Assembly: GCA_902806575.1 (NCBI GenBank)
Contig: CADCXD010000009.1
Span: 2,604,001-2,668,000 of the forward strand
Length of the DNA stretch: 64,000 nt
Direction: 5' to 3'
From: Jackrogersella multiformis
Lineage: Eukaryota > Ascomycota > Sordariomycetes > Xylariales > Hypoxylaceae
In this document: in pieces, positions 34,593-46,063 of the stretch
Numbering within the stretch: position 1 is the first letter of the stretch
Layout: every line of letters begins with the position of its first letter
Program-made: the position numbers and the translations under genes
The notes under the pieces: model-generated
What the model was told of the DNA's origin: nothing
Seen by the model: the letters and a program-made list of their open reading frames with translations, nothing else
Database searches by the model: none

Positions 34593-36490
34593 AGGTGTCA
34601 TTTTCCTCCTGGTTTTTTGAGAGCATTCTTCCGTTTAGGGGTCGGCGGCACACCCCGCCTATTCCCCCACCACTACCATGATCATCATCACCCACGGCGT
34701 TACTTAGTAATGAAAGACTGCGAGGTATGAGGTCGCTCTACGATCTGGTACGATATTTATACCACCGAGACGAAATAATGAGACGAAAGGTTTTCCGGCA
34801 CCCTAATATGAAGAAAAGGGAACGCCTATGAGTTTGGTATCTAATACGGAAACGCGAGGGCAGCAGAATAGCGCACGAATCCTGCCGCCCTCCCCTTAAG
34901 AATCGGCTTTGCAAAGTTAAGACGCAAATCAAGTTGATAAAGTTCGAGCCTAAATTAATAATACGATGTCTTCATCTAACAAACAGATTTGCCATTCTTA
35001 ACTGTGATGTGTGTTCTTTCCTACTGAGGTTTAAATATGCCGTGAAAATACAACTAGGGCTACTACTACTAGTACTAGGTACTTACTGAATGACCAGCAA
35101 ATTGCTGGACAGTGCAATACCACCACTTTCATCACACGTTAGTATTGACAGCTACAGCGAAGCCTACCTCCTAGGTAGGTACCTATATAATACGAGATTG
35201 GCAAAGACAATTCATCAAATTCATTTCGCCCTCGATAAATCGGGTTCCGCCGCCTGGCCGCCTTTCCACTTTTGCCCCAGCCTCCGGTGCCAGCGTATGG
35301 TATGGCTACGTAGCGGGTAGGTCAGGTCAGGTCAGGTACCTTCTGCGCAAGTAAATGCCACCCACGTAAATGTCGGATGGATGTCAGTAGGTTGGACTAG
35401 ACTACACTACTACACTACAGGTGCGTACCTAGCATCTTAGATACCTGATACCCTGGCAAGGTACCTACCGGGGACTGGGACTACTAGAGACTGGGGGGTT
35501 GGGTTTGGGTACTGGTGATGGGTGATGGGTGATGGGTACTGGGGTAGGTGCTGGGAAGATACATATGTAAGGCCAAATTGATTGATTGCGTATGCAGCTA
35601 GGCACGACAAGCCACGTCGCGGCTTGATTGCAAAGATGCGGTCTGCCGACTGCTAGGTAGGATAGGGTAGGGTAGGTAGGTAGGTTCATCTATCCTGGTA
35701 TCTGTCTGTCTGTCCATTCTCTGTCTATGTGTCTGTCTATAATGTTTATGTGTATCTATCTGTCTACCTGGCTATACATGCGTACGTATATGTAGGGGGT
35801 ACGTATGTACACACGCACGTCTTGCCTGCCTACCTACCTACTTACCTGCCGGCCTGCCTGTCCGTCTAAATGGCCGAGTTTCTAGGGAAGTAAAGTAGGT
35901 TGCATAGATTAGTTATCTCTTCCAAGTTCCAAGTTCCGGGTTCTAGGTTCTAGGTAGGTCTATCTAGGGCGGCGCCGAGATCGGCGGGCGGAACGCTGCA
36001 TATACACACCCCTGATATATCGGTTCCTGCCAAACCCAGACCCAAACCAAAGGCCAGACGGCCTGGCCGCTCGGCTTCCGAGGGCCGGGGGTGGCGGTCG
36101 CCGACGCCCGCTGCTGGGTGCGGGTTTCGACTCCCGAGGACTTTTGAAGAGGCTGGTTGGGTTGGATGTTGGGGTTGGAGCCCATGGGTATACATGGCCC
36201 GGCCTCGTGTCGCTGGGAGTGCGAATATCGTGGTGGACAGTGTAAATATATATATGCATATATAGATACTCCAGCGCGTGAATTAAGAGGAGAGAGGAGC
36301 GAGGAGCGAGCAGTCTGGCCTTCCAGCTGTAGCCGTAGAAGGGTTCCCTGCAGACGCAAGCACGGGCCCGGCCTTGCCGTCGTGCAGCCGTTTCATAGGT
36401 AGGAGAAGTAGATAGATAGGCAGTCCTCGCATCCCATCAATATTATCGTAAATCCAATCCCGCAAATATCTCGCGGGACCACGATGCGCT
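34593..36490. other. Intergenic region between otubain and LIP2
   Basis: 3' regions of two convergent genes. No gene is supported. It contains short tandem repeats (35517-35537; TCTGTC-type runs at 35700-35760) and CCTAGG motifs near 35172. The GC-rich stretch 35960-36200 has open frames on the minus strand but no recognisable protein. Confidence 0.45.
35517..35537. repeat. Heptamer tandem repeat GATGGGT
   Basis: Three perfect tandem copies of GATGGGT, flanked by further GGGT/GGGTA words. Confidence 0.75.
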
Positions 36491-37435
36491 CTACCCGGTG
36501 AGGTCCGCGTTCTCGAGCCGCAGCTCCTGCTCCCAACGCGTCCAGTCGTCTTTCTCGACGAGGGGCCTGCCCGCGCTGCCGCTGTTGCCTACCTTCAGCC
36601 GCGAGGCGAACTCCTCCGCCCAGGTCTCTTGGATGTCGTCGCTGGCGCGCGGCGGCGCGGCCGGTAGCCGCAGGTAGTCGGCCACGGTGGTGACGCCCTT
36701 GCCGCCCAGCCCGCACGCCACGATGCGCGCCCACGGGTTCGTGAGCTCGGGCCCGGCGACCGGCATCCCGAAGTTGATCGCGACGCCCAGGCCCGTGACG
36801 TGCCGGCGCAGGTGCACGCCCAGCGCCGCGATCTTCTTTTCTTCTTCCTGCTCCTCCACCCCTTCCCCCCTCTCTGCTTCCCCCTTCAGCCGCACCCACA
36901 CGCCCGGGTTGTCCGTCCGGAAGGCTTGGATGCCGTACGCGCGGGCCAGCGTCGCGATGGTCGTCGCCTCCAGCAGGCATACGTAGTCGCGCACGGTGAA
37001 GTGGGCGTGCAGCGGCGACCGCAGGTCCACCACGGGCCACAGCACCACCTGGCCGGGGCCGTGGTACGTGGCCAGGCCGCCGCGCGGCGCGTGCGCTACG
37101 GCGGGCGCGTAGGCGCGGTCGTCGACTCGCAGCGGCGCCCGCAGGCGCGCGAGCTCGGACCCGGACGGCGGCGAGGATTGGCGCCGGCCGAGGGTGTACG
37201 TGGGGGCCGGCGTGAAGGAGATCAGAGTTGGGGGCGGAGGGGGAGGGGAGGGCGGGGCGGGCCGTCGTCCTTGATCACCATCATCGTGCGAGTACGAGTT
37301 AGAGTGGGGATGGGGATGGAGATGGGAATCGTGGGATGCTTTCCAGGCCAGCAGGTGCTGCTGCAGCTTCGACTGGACGCGGGTCGCTAGTGCATAGGTC
37401 GGCACCGAGGGGATTACGATGTGGCGGAGCGACAT
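36491..37435 (-). CDS. LIP2: Octanoyl-[acyl-carrier-protein]:protein N-octanoyltransferase (LIP2/LipB)
   Basis: Single-exon ORF of 314 residues. The enzyme moves an octanoyl group from mitochondrial acyl carrier protein to lipoyl domains (glycine cleavage H protein and 2-oxoacid dehydrogenases), the first step of lipoate synthesis. The BPL/LPL catalytic fold is evident: TYTLGRRQS, the substrate-binding RGGLATYHGPGQVVLWP, FRTDNPGVWV, the catalytic Lys in KIAALGVHLRRHVTGLG followed by VAINF, and the catalytic Cys in ARIVACGLGG. Two low-complexity insertions are present: a His/Ser-rich piece near residues 35-65, and a Glu-rich loop (EEQEEEKK) just before the catalytic Lys. The N-terminus MSLRHIVIPSVPTYAL is weakly basic and could be a short mitochondrial signal. 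GC content is much higher than in the flanks. A large antisense ORF here is a shadow. Confidence 0.93.
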   Translation of the reverse strand: MSLRHIVIPSVPTYALATRVQSKLQQHLLAWKASHDSHLHPHPHSNSYSHDDGDQGRRPAPPSPPPPPPTLISFTPAPTYTLGRRQSSPPSGSELARLRAPLRVDDRAYAPAVAHAPRGGLATYHGPGQVVLWPVVDLRSPLHAHFTVRDYVCLLEATTIATLARAYGIQAFRTDNPGVWVRLKGEAERGEGVEEQEEEKKIAALGVHLRRHVTGLGVAINFGMPVAGPELTNPWARIVACGLGGKGVTTVADYLRLPAAPPRASDDIQETWAEEFASRLKVGNSGSAGRPLVEKDDWTRWEQELRLENADLTG

Positions 37436-40400
37436 TGGATAATTCGAACGATGCCTGTTGCTCGCAAGGAAGGGCAGGACAGGGAAGGGTGTAGGGCGTA
37501 GGGTGTAGGGCGGCAGGGCTGGTAGGTTGTAAATTTACATTGGCGTTGGCGTTGGCGTTGGGATTGGGGTTGGGGTTATTAGTATTGGTATTGGGTTTAG
37601 GTAGCTTGGCCACTGCTCGGTTCGAGTAAGTTTGGTTTCGAGCTTGGGTTTATTGCCTGGGTTTATCGCTTGCGCGACCAAATCAAATGGATGGTGAAAG
37701 TGAGGCCCGTTTTCGAAAGGATGATAATATGAAAATGATGAATTGCTGATGTTGTTTCGTGGTTGTTCGTGGATGATCCTACTTCATTAGGTAAGACATT
37801 AACGATCTTAGCTCGTTACGGATAGCTCCTGGCCAGCTTAGCACAGCTTAGCTTTACTAGTGCAGGTAGGTACGTAGAAACTGTTCGCGCCAAGAAGGCT
37901 AGTCTGGTCTAGTGTACAATTGAGTTCCCGTGCTGGTCCGAGCTCTTTCCAAGGTAGGTATATATTAATAAGATTCAGTAGCTTAAGCTCGGACCACATC
38001 ATTGCGGCCTTGAACTGTTAAACCTGTAAACTGTAATCCGTAGTGTAAACTGTAAGCTGTACCCAACATTGACAATAGCACGGGACGATCCAGCAGGGGT
38101 TTTGGGATGATCCTTGTTTCCATCACAAACGTCTTTTATGAGCTGTCACTTTTTGCGATGATCTCGACCTTTTCCAAAAAGTTTATTCTTCCTTTCCTTT
38201 TTTCTTCTCTACATACACCAAATCAGTACTAAACTAGTACCGCATTCTATACGTGTAGAAGAGGACCTCTCAACATTCGATATCGTTCGTTTCAACTAGC
38301 CGAATTCGAGAACAAAGTCGAGATTCTACTACATACCATGTAGTATATAGATTCTAGACCTATCTAGGTCAGACCTAACTAGATACCTAAACTACCTGAC
38401 TGCACTAGCTGAAATTCCAAGACACAAATGGACAAGGCCAACTACTACTACTACTATGCCGTTGCCAAGCGACATCTCCATGATTTAGTGTCACTCTTGG
38501 CGATAGAACATTATCGCCTCGACCGGATACTTTCGAGATACATGTGAGCACTTACGCGTTGCAACCATATCCTGCCTCTCTCACCGCATGATGGCCCGAA
38601 CACATGACCGCCGATGGTACACCTCCTTTTCTCGCTCACATTTGGCTCACATCAGCCGCAACATCCACATATAGGTAGTATACATACATCTATACATACA
38701 TTATACGTACATTATACGTACATACATTATACATACGTACATCCCGAGGTCATATCCGATATATCCAGAGTTCCCAACGTTCTAGCCCCGTGTGTACGTC
38801 GCCGGGAGTCGTAGCTACTTTGGTGGTACAATCCTGTCAGAGTCCGCACGTTCTAGCCTCTCGTTGCTAAACGCGGTGCTTTCGTATAATGTATTCGTAC
38901 ATCCGTTGGGCGCCAAGGTTGATTGGCAGCTATTGACCTCCTCGGAGGGCAGGGAGGGTAGATAAAAGGGAGCGGGGGAGTGTGTCTACCGTCTTCAGTC
39001 GGTCTATCACTTCGTCTGTGCAGCGCACTAATCTCGTGCGGCTCCGTTGGGGACCAGAAGCAGCGGAACCATGGACGAGACAGAAGCGGAGCTGAGCATA
39101 CGTGTAACGCCGTACCATACACTTGTCTGATAATTATAAGTCAACGCCCGGCCGTAATTGGGCTAGAAAAGGTGTATCCTAGGGCACAATACGGCGGACG
39201 GCCCGGGATTGCCTCCTTTACAAATCAAACGTTTGGCAGACCAGAAAACCTCCGAGGAGTCGTTCATTTCTTGCTCCTATCGGGAATTTAACACCGCTAC
39301 GGGGTTGTTTACATAGTGTAGTAGAGTAATACCTGGGTTAGTATTACACCAGGTACGTCGGCGGACTACCGAAGATCCCTGGTAACAAGGGCGTGCGTAT
39401 CCCGCCAATCATACCCTTACGGTTAGATCGTTAGACACAACGGTGGATATCTCGATGTTTCCGTACCCTGCTTCCCCGTCACGGTCTGTTACTTGAGATG
39501 TCAAGGTGCGAATGAACGATGCGTTTTCGTTACCCGCCTCTCTCCTCATCGGCATTCTCTCTCTCAATCGAACCATCGCTGTTTCTACCTACCTAGGTAC
39601 CTAGCTAACAAACTAGCTCGCTAGCTTGTTCTCCAAAGGGCGCATAATATTGAACAATGATACGCCCTCTCTCCCTCGTCATCCTCGTTCGCCTTCCAGC
39701 ACAAACGGAGCTTCCTCTCCATTTCCATGGATTCTTCGGCGAAAATTACCAGCTTAGCCAAGCGTAAGCGTGCTAGAGCAACTCTCGCACCAGTAGATTA
39801 TCCCAAGGTAGTAAAACGGAACCTGGTACGACTCTTTATCCTATTATAGCTCGGCCGGATGATACTACTACAGCTACGAGCCAGAGAGTGGACCGGCTAC
39901 GTTTCCCGTGTTAATGCCGAACCCTTGGAAGCGCTAGGCTGTATAGCTGGATCGCATTGCTTTGCTTGGCCCAGCTTAGGGGTCTGGTGCTATCGAATAG
40001 CTCTGCCATCAGTGTACTGTACAGTCCATGTACTGCTCATACCTGCCAATTACACCTATTATAGGTCCCTTGGGTACGGAACTTGGAAAGATATTAGGGT
40101 GGAAGAACACGATAAGCATCCAATTTAACGGGCACTTAACCCCTAGCCTAGGTTAACCTCTGACCTGGATAGTATGCAAGCTACAGTATTCCAGATCATA
40201 AGTTTATCAGGTGTGTTTCAGTAGTTAATATTAAACTACTTACCTAGGTAGCTATAACACTTCTTCATTTATATATGACCAATGAGTGACATGAATGAGA
40301 CGAAAAGAGGAAATAATGGAAAGACCGGTTAAGCTAGACAAATCAACATCTTATATATGTATATAGGCATATATTTATTCTCTTATAGTGAGGTTGTTCG

Positions 40401-41156
40401 TTAAGCCGCTACGGAGAGAAACTACTGATCTTACTATTTTATAACCCAGCGTACCTCCAAATGGCAAGTCCTTTCATCTTCCAAAGCTGTAAGTACCTAT
40501 CTGTCTACCTATAGCTCGTGCGTAAATGAGTAACCATCAAGGAGTATAGAAAAGTAGGTATACAGTAAACCAGTTTGACGCCCAACTCTTTTCCAAATCT
40601 CTGGGTTAAGGTACCTATAGGATATAGAGTATAGCTAAAGCTTTACCCGTAACTTAGGTCACTACTAGTCTCAGGCCGTCCCCGTGGTTTATTTCTAAAG
40701 ACTAGATAGCTTACCTGGTAGTAAAGGCATCCCCCCCTATTTCTATCCTGAGTTAAAATATTATAGCGTTCTAGATGATCTTTCTATTTAGTTACAAACA
40801 GGATTAACTATCTCGATGGATGTAAACTACACTACCTAGGTAGGTTCTATTAAGCATGTAAGTGAGGCATTGAATACCTAGACAACTTAGTCATGTTGGG
40901 TAACTCGTAGGTCGCATGTAGGTAATTATGATTATTGTGTGTTATGAATCTCATGTTGATGATCAGTCAAGTTGATTGTCTGGGGTTTTGCAACAACAAG
41001 GGCCCTTCTTTTCAATTTTAGAGAGAGTAATATCAATCGAATTTTATATATTTCATGATACTGAGCCACTACTCTCCAACTCCAGACTCCGTAGCATCAC
41101 ATTGTCCATTAATAACGCCGCGGTCATAAACTATTTAGCCTTACGACAAGCTAATG
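37436..41156. other. Intergenic region upstream of LIP2
   Basis: About 3.7 kb. No supported gene. Two very short ORFs might be exons of something unrecognised: 38429-38548 (39 codons, poly-Tyr, ending at a GTGAGC that could be a splice donor) and 39728-39850 (40 codons, basic KRKRARATLAP). CCTAGG palindromes occur near 39592-39604, 40244 and 40832. The region ends with the 3' flank of the patatin NLR. Confidence 0.4.
37540..37577. repeat. Hexamer repeat TTGGCG/TTGGGG near LIP2 start
   Basis: Three TTGGCG units run directly into TTGGGA and two TTGGGG units, a 38-base hexamer array about 105 bases upstream of the LIP2 start codon. Too short and too imperfect to be telomeric. Confidence 0.75.
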
Positions 41157-44100
41157 TTAAAAATCAAGGCGACTAACCACTCTTTCCCGGAAGTATTTTC
41201 CTGCCTCACTCTGAATCCAATTATCTAAGATGGTACCTGACTCTAACTCGGCATGGCACCACGCCTCCATCCGTTGTTGTATATCATAGTAGGACAGTGT
41301 CCCGCAGGCGAGTTCCGCCTCGAACCGCGCTATGACGCGATAGATTGATGACTCGAAATTGCTTAAATGGTCGTGGGTTAGTAACCGGCTACGGCATACC
41401 CTCTCCCAGTAGTAGGACTGTCGCCGGGCCCATTTCTGCTCAAAATCGACATCCACGTTTAGGAAGGTATCTTCTGGGTAAGGCACGTCATCTCCGCCTC
41501 CAAGCCCTCCTGATAACGTTGATTGGCCAGGTTGGTTTTGATGTTGAAAATTATGCTGCCCCGAAGTCCAGAGGCCCGATGTCTTAGGACCCCATTGCAG
41601 GCCATGCACAGGTTTCAATATGGTATCCGTGACTTCAAGGATCGTTTCCCATGCAGTTTGGTACCTATATATTCGTCTCCTTTTCTGCATTTCCCTGTGT
41701 CTCAGAAGAGCGGTCCAGAATGTCGTCGCGAACATGATGGTCTCGGCTCGTTTCCATAGTGGGATTTGAGAGTCGAAGCACCGGGGTTGGATACGCACAT
41801 TATCGTACATGTGGTGTTGTAAAACGAGAAAATGCCCGTAAGACTCTTCTAGATGTCTTTTCAGGGCTACAGCAGTGATGGCCATGCCGCCTTGGCCGAC
41901 ATGCATGACCGCCTCGCTAGGAAGGATCTCCGTCGGGACATCGTTCCAGAAACTGTGGGTGACGACTGAGAAGGCGTTGTAACAGAGCTCCTGCCGCTCC
42001 GCCCCGACGTGGTAAAGCTTTCCCACATCGTGCACCGGCTGGGGGATCTTAAGAAGTTCCGGAACTTCCCCGTGCGACATTAGAGATTCGCTATCGACCG
42101 TGCCCGAATGGTGCAGCCACTGACCCGTCAGCACTTCCTTCTCGACGAAGAAGAAGGAGGACAGATTGGACACAATATCATGATACCGAAAGTCACTCCA
42201 TTGCCCACTATCGTCGCAGAACAGATCCAATAGCCATTGTGGGATACCGCTAGCGGCGGGATGCAGCTCGTCTAGTTTCCCGGCACTGTTCCAGTGAGTC
42301 TTAATCCTACAGGCTCGCTTGAGCATGTCCTTGGAGACATTCGTTCGGTCAAGATGACAGAGAAGGTATAACAGATTCGCTGTATTCTCAGGGATCGCGG
42401 TAATGGAAACACGCCAAGCTGTTAGAACTGACATCTTATAATCAGATGTTGGAGGTGGGATGTTCCCCATGGACCTCATCAATAGCTCCTCTTTGAGGCT
42501 TGATTCGTAAAAGCCAATATATGACTCGAGACAACCGAGAGTTTCGATATAGCTGTAACATAGTAAATATCTGCACAAGTAAATTGTAGCAAGTAGGAAA
42601 GCATGTCCCATGAAAAATAGGGGAGGTAATAGTTACATACCTTCCAGCAAGCTCTACTGCTAAGGCTATACATTCCAGAGTGTGTACAATTCTTTCCGCA
42701 TAGCCAATGTCTGAATCGGACGGGTTTTCAATGCCTGCCTGGTAGAGTAGCAGGCTCCGGGCACTGTCTATCGGGAGGCCCATCACTTCTATAGAACGCT
42801 ACCCAATCAAGCGGGCTTGCTTGCGTCTTGATGAAATCAAAACATTTCCATTATGCGCAAAGGGGATGTATTGTCGGAGATTTTCGATGGTATCAAGGTC
42901 GTCTGCTCCATCAAAGAGTATCAGCCATGACTTACCCCTCCTCTCGAGCTCTCGGGACACTGCGGATATATTGTTCTCGAGCTCCGGACGATACATAACA
43001 AGCGACGACGACGTAGATACAGCTTTTTCGAATGGCGGAGCGATTAGCCCGAGTAGACTAGCCGCGGTTTTGTATGTGCTAGCGATAGTCTCTTTGCTTG
43101 TAGCGTCAATCCACAATACGACACCATACCGGCTACGCTCCGAGGATGCATATTGAAGCATAAGTTGAGTTTTTCCGGAACCACCTAGGCCAACCAGGGA
43201 TAGGATTCGTACACCAACATCCTGAGAATTCCCTGAAAATACGGCTCTGATTTGGTCGAGCTCGGGACGCGAAGCGAAGTAGGGGACTGGTTGTTTACCG
43301 ATTCTATCCAATTGGTAGAAATTGTCAAAGAAGACTCGCTGGTGAGTGCTCTGGGCTTTTACTAATGGAAAGTCTGCTATACTCATAGAAATATCCTTTC
43401 CTATGCCAGCTTTTCGGTGTCGCGACTGGCTAGGCGGAATTCGGGAACACGAGGCATAAGATAGCGAATGAAGTGGTTCGGTCTCAAGCAGCCGATCCCG
43501 GTCCCGTTTTATCTCTTTGGATTCAATATTTGAGCCCGAAGTAGTCACTAGTAGTGGAGACGACTTGAAGGTCTTCTTGCTTGCTTCTGATTCTTTCTGT
43601 CGCTCTGGGCCTACGGGAACTGCTCCCAACCCCGTTTGCTTTCCGCTCAGCCGCCCTGCACAGACATTGAGGCCTTCGGCCTGCTCTCGTAGATAAGACC
43701 TCGTACTGCTCATCATGACATCCCCCTGTTCCCACTCGTCGAGTCTCACATTCTCTACGCCCTTGGGGACGTTGTAGCGGAAGTACTTGTTCCAATACAG
43801 GCCACCAGATGAGTAGTATGCATCCTCAAATCTACTAGCCACGGTTTGTGTATCTGTCGTGATCCTGACACAGGCCTTAGCTACGGATGTAAGACTATTG
43901 CGCACAACAATAGAAGCAGGTACTCCCGTCCCCACGCTAACTATACAGGATACCTCTCGATCCGGGAATTCAATACGAACTTCGTCGATAAGCTCAAATA
44001 TCGGGTTGTTGCACCTAAGCGCACCGTCACGAAATTTGCAGCCATTGCTGAATGTAATGGGGTCAAAGAAAGTAGGCGCTGCCGATGTTGCCCGTGCTGC

Positions 44101-44817
44101 CTCCCAGATACAGCAGTTAGAGGGCTCCTCGGCGCTAGAGTGGTAGTTCCTCAGTCGTTGGGTCTCTGTATTTGACATGCTAGCACAGACGAATCTAGGA
44201 TTGAATCTCAGTATTAATCAGATAAAATGAATCTCTTCTTCAAGTGCTCGTAACTTACATCTTACACCCGGGGTCCTCCTCGAGAAGAGCAGCATCCGCA
44301 TCTCCGAGACTGTCTCGAACTATCTCACGGATCTTGTCTTCGAGGACTTTATGATCAAACGTTGCATAACCCAGTATGTTAGGAAATGTACGGCCCATAA
44401 TCTTCGTTCTCCGTCGAGGACTAAAGATGACTTTAGACATATCGGTGTATGCCTTCATGCATGAGGAAACGTCCATTCTCTAGGGAAGTCAGCCAAGATC
44501 GTGAATAAAGTCGGATTATGGAGGGTACATACAAGCCTCCCGAGCATTATTGCTATCATACCACCGGTGCTTGTCCCTACTATCATATCAAAGATATCAC
44601 AGGGCTTCGGTGGCTGTTTGGGGTTGATGAGGTGCATCAATCTTTGTAATATGAGCAGGCTGACGAGGCCCCTGACTCCACCCCCGTCTACAATGATTCA
44701 TGGTTAGATCTGTTAAACTGTCTATCTTTTGAGTGAGGTCGGAATCGAATACGGGAACCTACCAAGGGCGAGTAGACGAAGGCCTCGTGTGGCTGATACA
44801 TCTAGATTACTAGACAT
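41157..44817 (-). pseudogene. Patatin-like phospholipase/NB-ARC NLR with in-frame stop
   Basis: Five exons: 44817-44763, 44687-44533, 44479-44259, 44194-42641 and 42552-41157. They keep one frame over 1,127 codons, except for a TAG at codon 609 (42801-42799). Domain order: a patatin phospholipase with oxyanion loop DGGGVRG (residues 19-25), nucleophile Ser58 in GTSTGG and dyad Asp200 in RDGALRCNNP; a linker; an NB-ARC domain with P-loop VGLGGSGKTQL and kinase-2 region SWLILFDGADD; the stop, right after VLISSRRKQARLIG; then, still in frame, RSIEVMGLPIDSARSLLLYQ, the continuation expected for this family. The C-terminal 470 residues are conserved-looking but lack a named repeat. Fungal patatin NLRs such as Neurospora PLP-1 trigger germling-regulated death. 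A truncated 608-residue protein with phospholipase and half the NB-ARC could still be made. The lesion may be a recent mutation, RIP, or a sequencing error. Confidence 0.85.
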
Positions 44818-45796
44818 TGTTCCCCCTGTTGGTGGCCCTATCAGGTACCTATGTATGTACCAATACTAGTAGAGACGACAGCGTACAGTATCGAATTTAA
44901 AATAATGTGTTAAGGAACCCGGAAAGGATTTATGTGGTACCTAACCTGATGATTTATCAACAGCGCTCATGATGAAAACTGACAAGACAGGCAGAATTTC
45001 GTAGCTGTCAGCCTTATGATATTGAGAGGGCACGTGCTAAGTATAATTCCCTTTAAGAGCATAATATATAGTCCGTGCAATATGAGATAAACCCATATTA
45101 TCGATTCATAGCTGTACGGAATTTATTCGTAACATTTCGTAACATTGACTTATTTATACAAAAAAGTAATGTGTATAATAAGGATGTGTTGATGGGACGC
45201 TCTCGTTGTTTGATAAAGTTGTCATTGTTTTTGTTAAGTTCCAACTTTGAATCTCGAAACACACTGATTTGGCTTAAACTCTCGATTACATAAGCCATCT
45301 CCGCACTTTCTCTAACTACAGTTTACCTAGCCTAAACTTCAACATTGAGTTCATGTCGTTACCTAAAACTACCTAGGTACCTAGGTATGTATACATGGTA
45401 CCTACCTCTTTGGTATATAAGGGGGTTGAAGGGAGGTTGTGATGTTATTGTTTCTTCTAGGTTTTTACTACACTTTCAGAGCACAGGATCTTACCTACCT
45501 ACTTTTATGCTCTTGATTACATAATGGCCCCACATGGTCGAAGACCTTGAGATTTCAAGTTATGGTACTCTCCTATTCCCCAACACGTAACTCCTTATTT
45601 TAGCCCACGGTAGTCCTTAATCCTCCGGCTATTATTTCTGCTGACATCGATTCTAACTCTTGGTCAACCCATAGGTATCTCCTCGAGATCACAACTGTTG
45701 GTGTATTTGAGTAGTTAACGCTTTCCCTGCGTGTGATTTGTCTGGACAACAATTGGCCGTCGACGATATGGTGTAAGGTAGCACTATTCCCCCAAA
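44818..45796. other. Upstream region of patatin NLR
   Basis: AT-rich spacer with two antisense-overlapping ORFs of about 70 codons at 45075-45298 that show no motif. CCTAGG palindromes are at 45370-45385. No gene is supported. Confidence 0.45.
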
Positions 45797-46063
45797 TTAA
45801 ATCCCCACCCAGCCGCTGTTGTATAGGTATTGTCTCTCTGGCATGGTTAGAGACTCGCCGTAGCCATCAGAGTCGTCCTCGTTGCGCTCATCATCCGCAT
45901 AGTATTCCAAGGTCGGTGATATAAGACTAGCTCTCTCGTCTGTCTCGTCGGGTGTTCGCGCAGCCAAATTTTGAGATAAGATGCATATTAATACCCCGTA
46001 AAGGAGTCCAATGACAATCCAGGACACCAATAATATAACGACCGCTGTGTCGAAAGTAGCCAT
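45797..46063 (-). CDS. Small single-pass membrane protein, unknown function
   Basis: ORF of 88 residues starting MATFDTAVVILL. One strongly hydrophobic helix spans about residues 7-29 (VVILLVSWIVIGLLYGVLIC). It is followed by a polar, strongly acidic tail (DETDERASLI, DDERNEDDSDGYGES) ending in an aromatic patch RQYLYNSGWVGI. The clean division into membrane helix and acidic tail, with no low-complexity sequence, argues for a real gene rather than chance. I do not recognise a family. With no positive residue before the helix and basic residues sparse after it, topology is uncertain. It lies about 1 kb upstream of the patatin NLR, same strand; whether the two are linked in function is unknown. 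Confidence 0.55.
   Translation of the reverse strand: MATFDTAVVILLVSWIVIGLLYGVLICILSQNLAARTPDETDERASLISPTLEYYADDERNEDDSDGYGESLTMPERQYLYNSGWVGI

Noticed and set aside
36393..37040. A 215-codon minus-strand ORF overlapping LIP2 in another frame, plus a 196-codon ORF on the opposite strand
   Set aside because: Both are Arg/Ala/Gly-rich shadows of the octanoyltransferase, which carries all family motifs.
37540..37577. Telomere-like TTGGGG hexamers
   Set aside because: Only two exact units after TTGGCG copies; fungal telomeres are long TTAGGG arrays, and genes continue on both sides.
39728..39850. Forty-codon basic ORF (KRKRARATLAP) as a possible nuclear protein exon
   Set aside because: Isolated, no donor or acceptor that joins it to another open frame.
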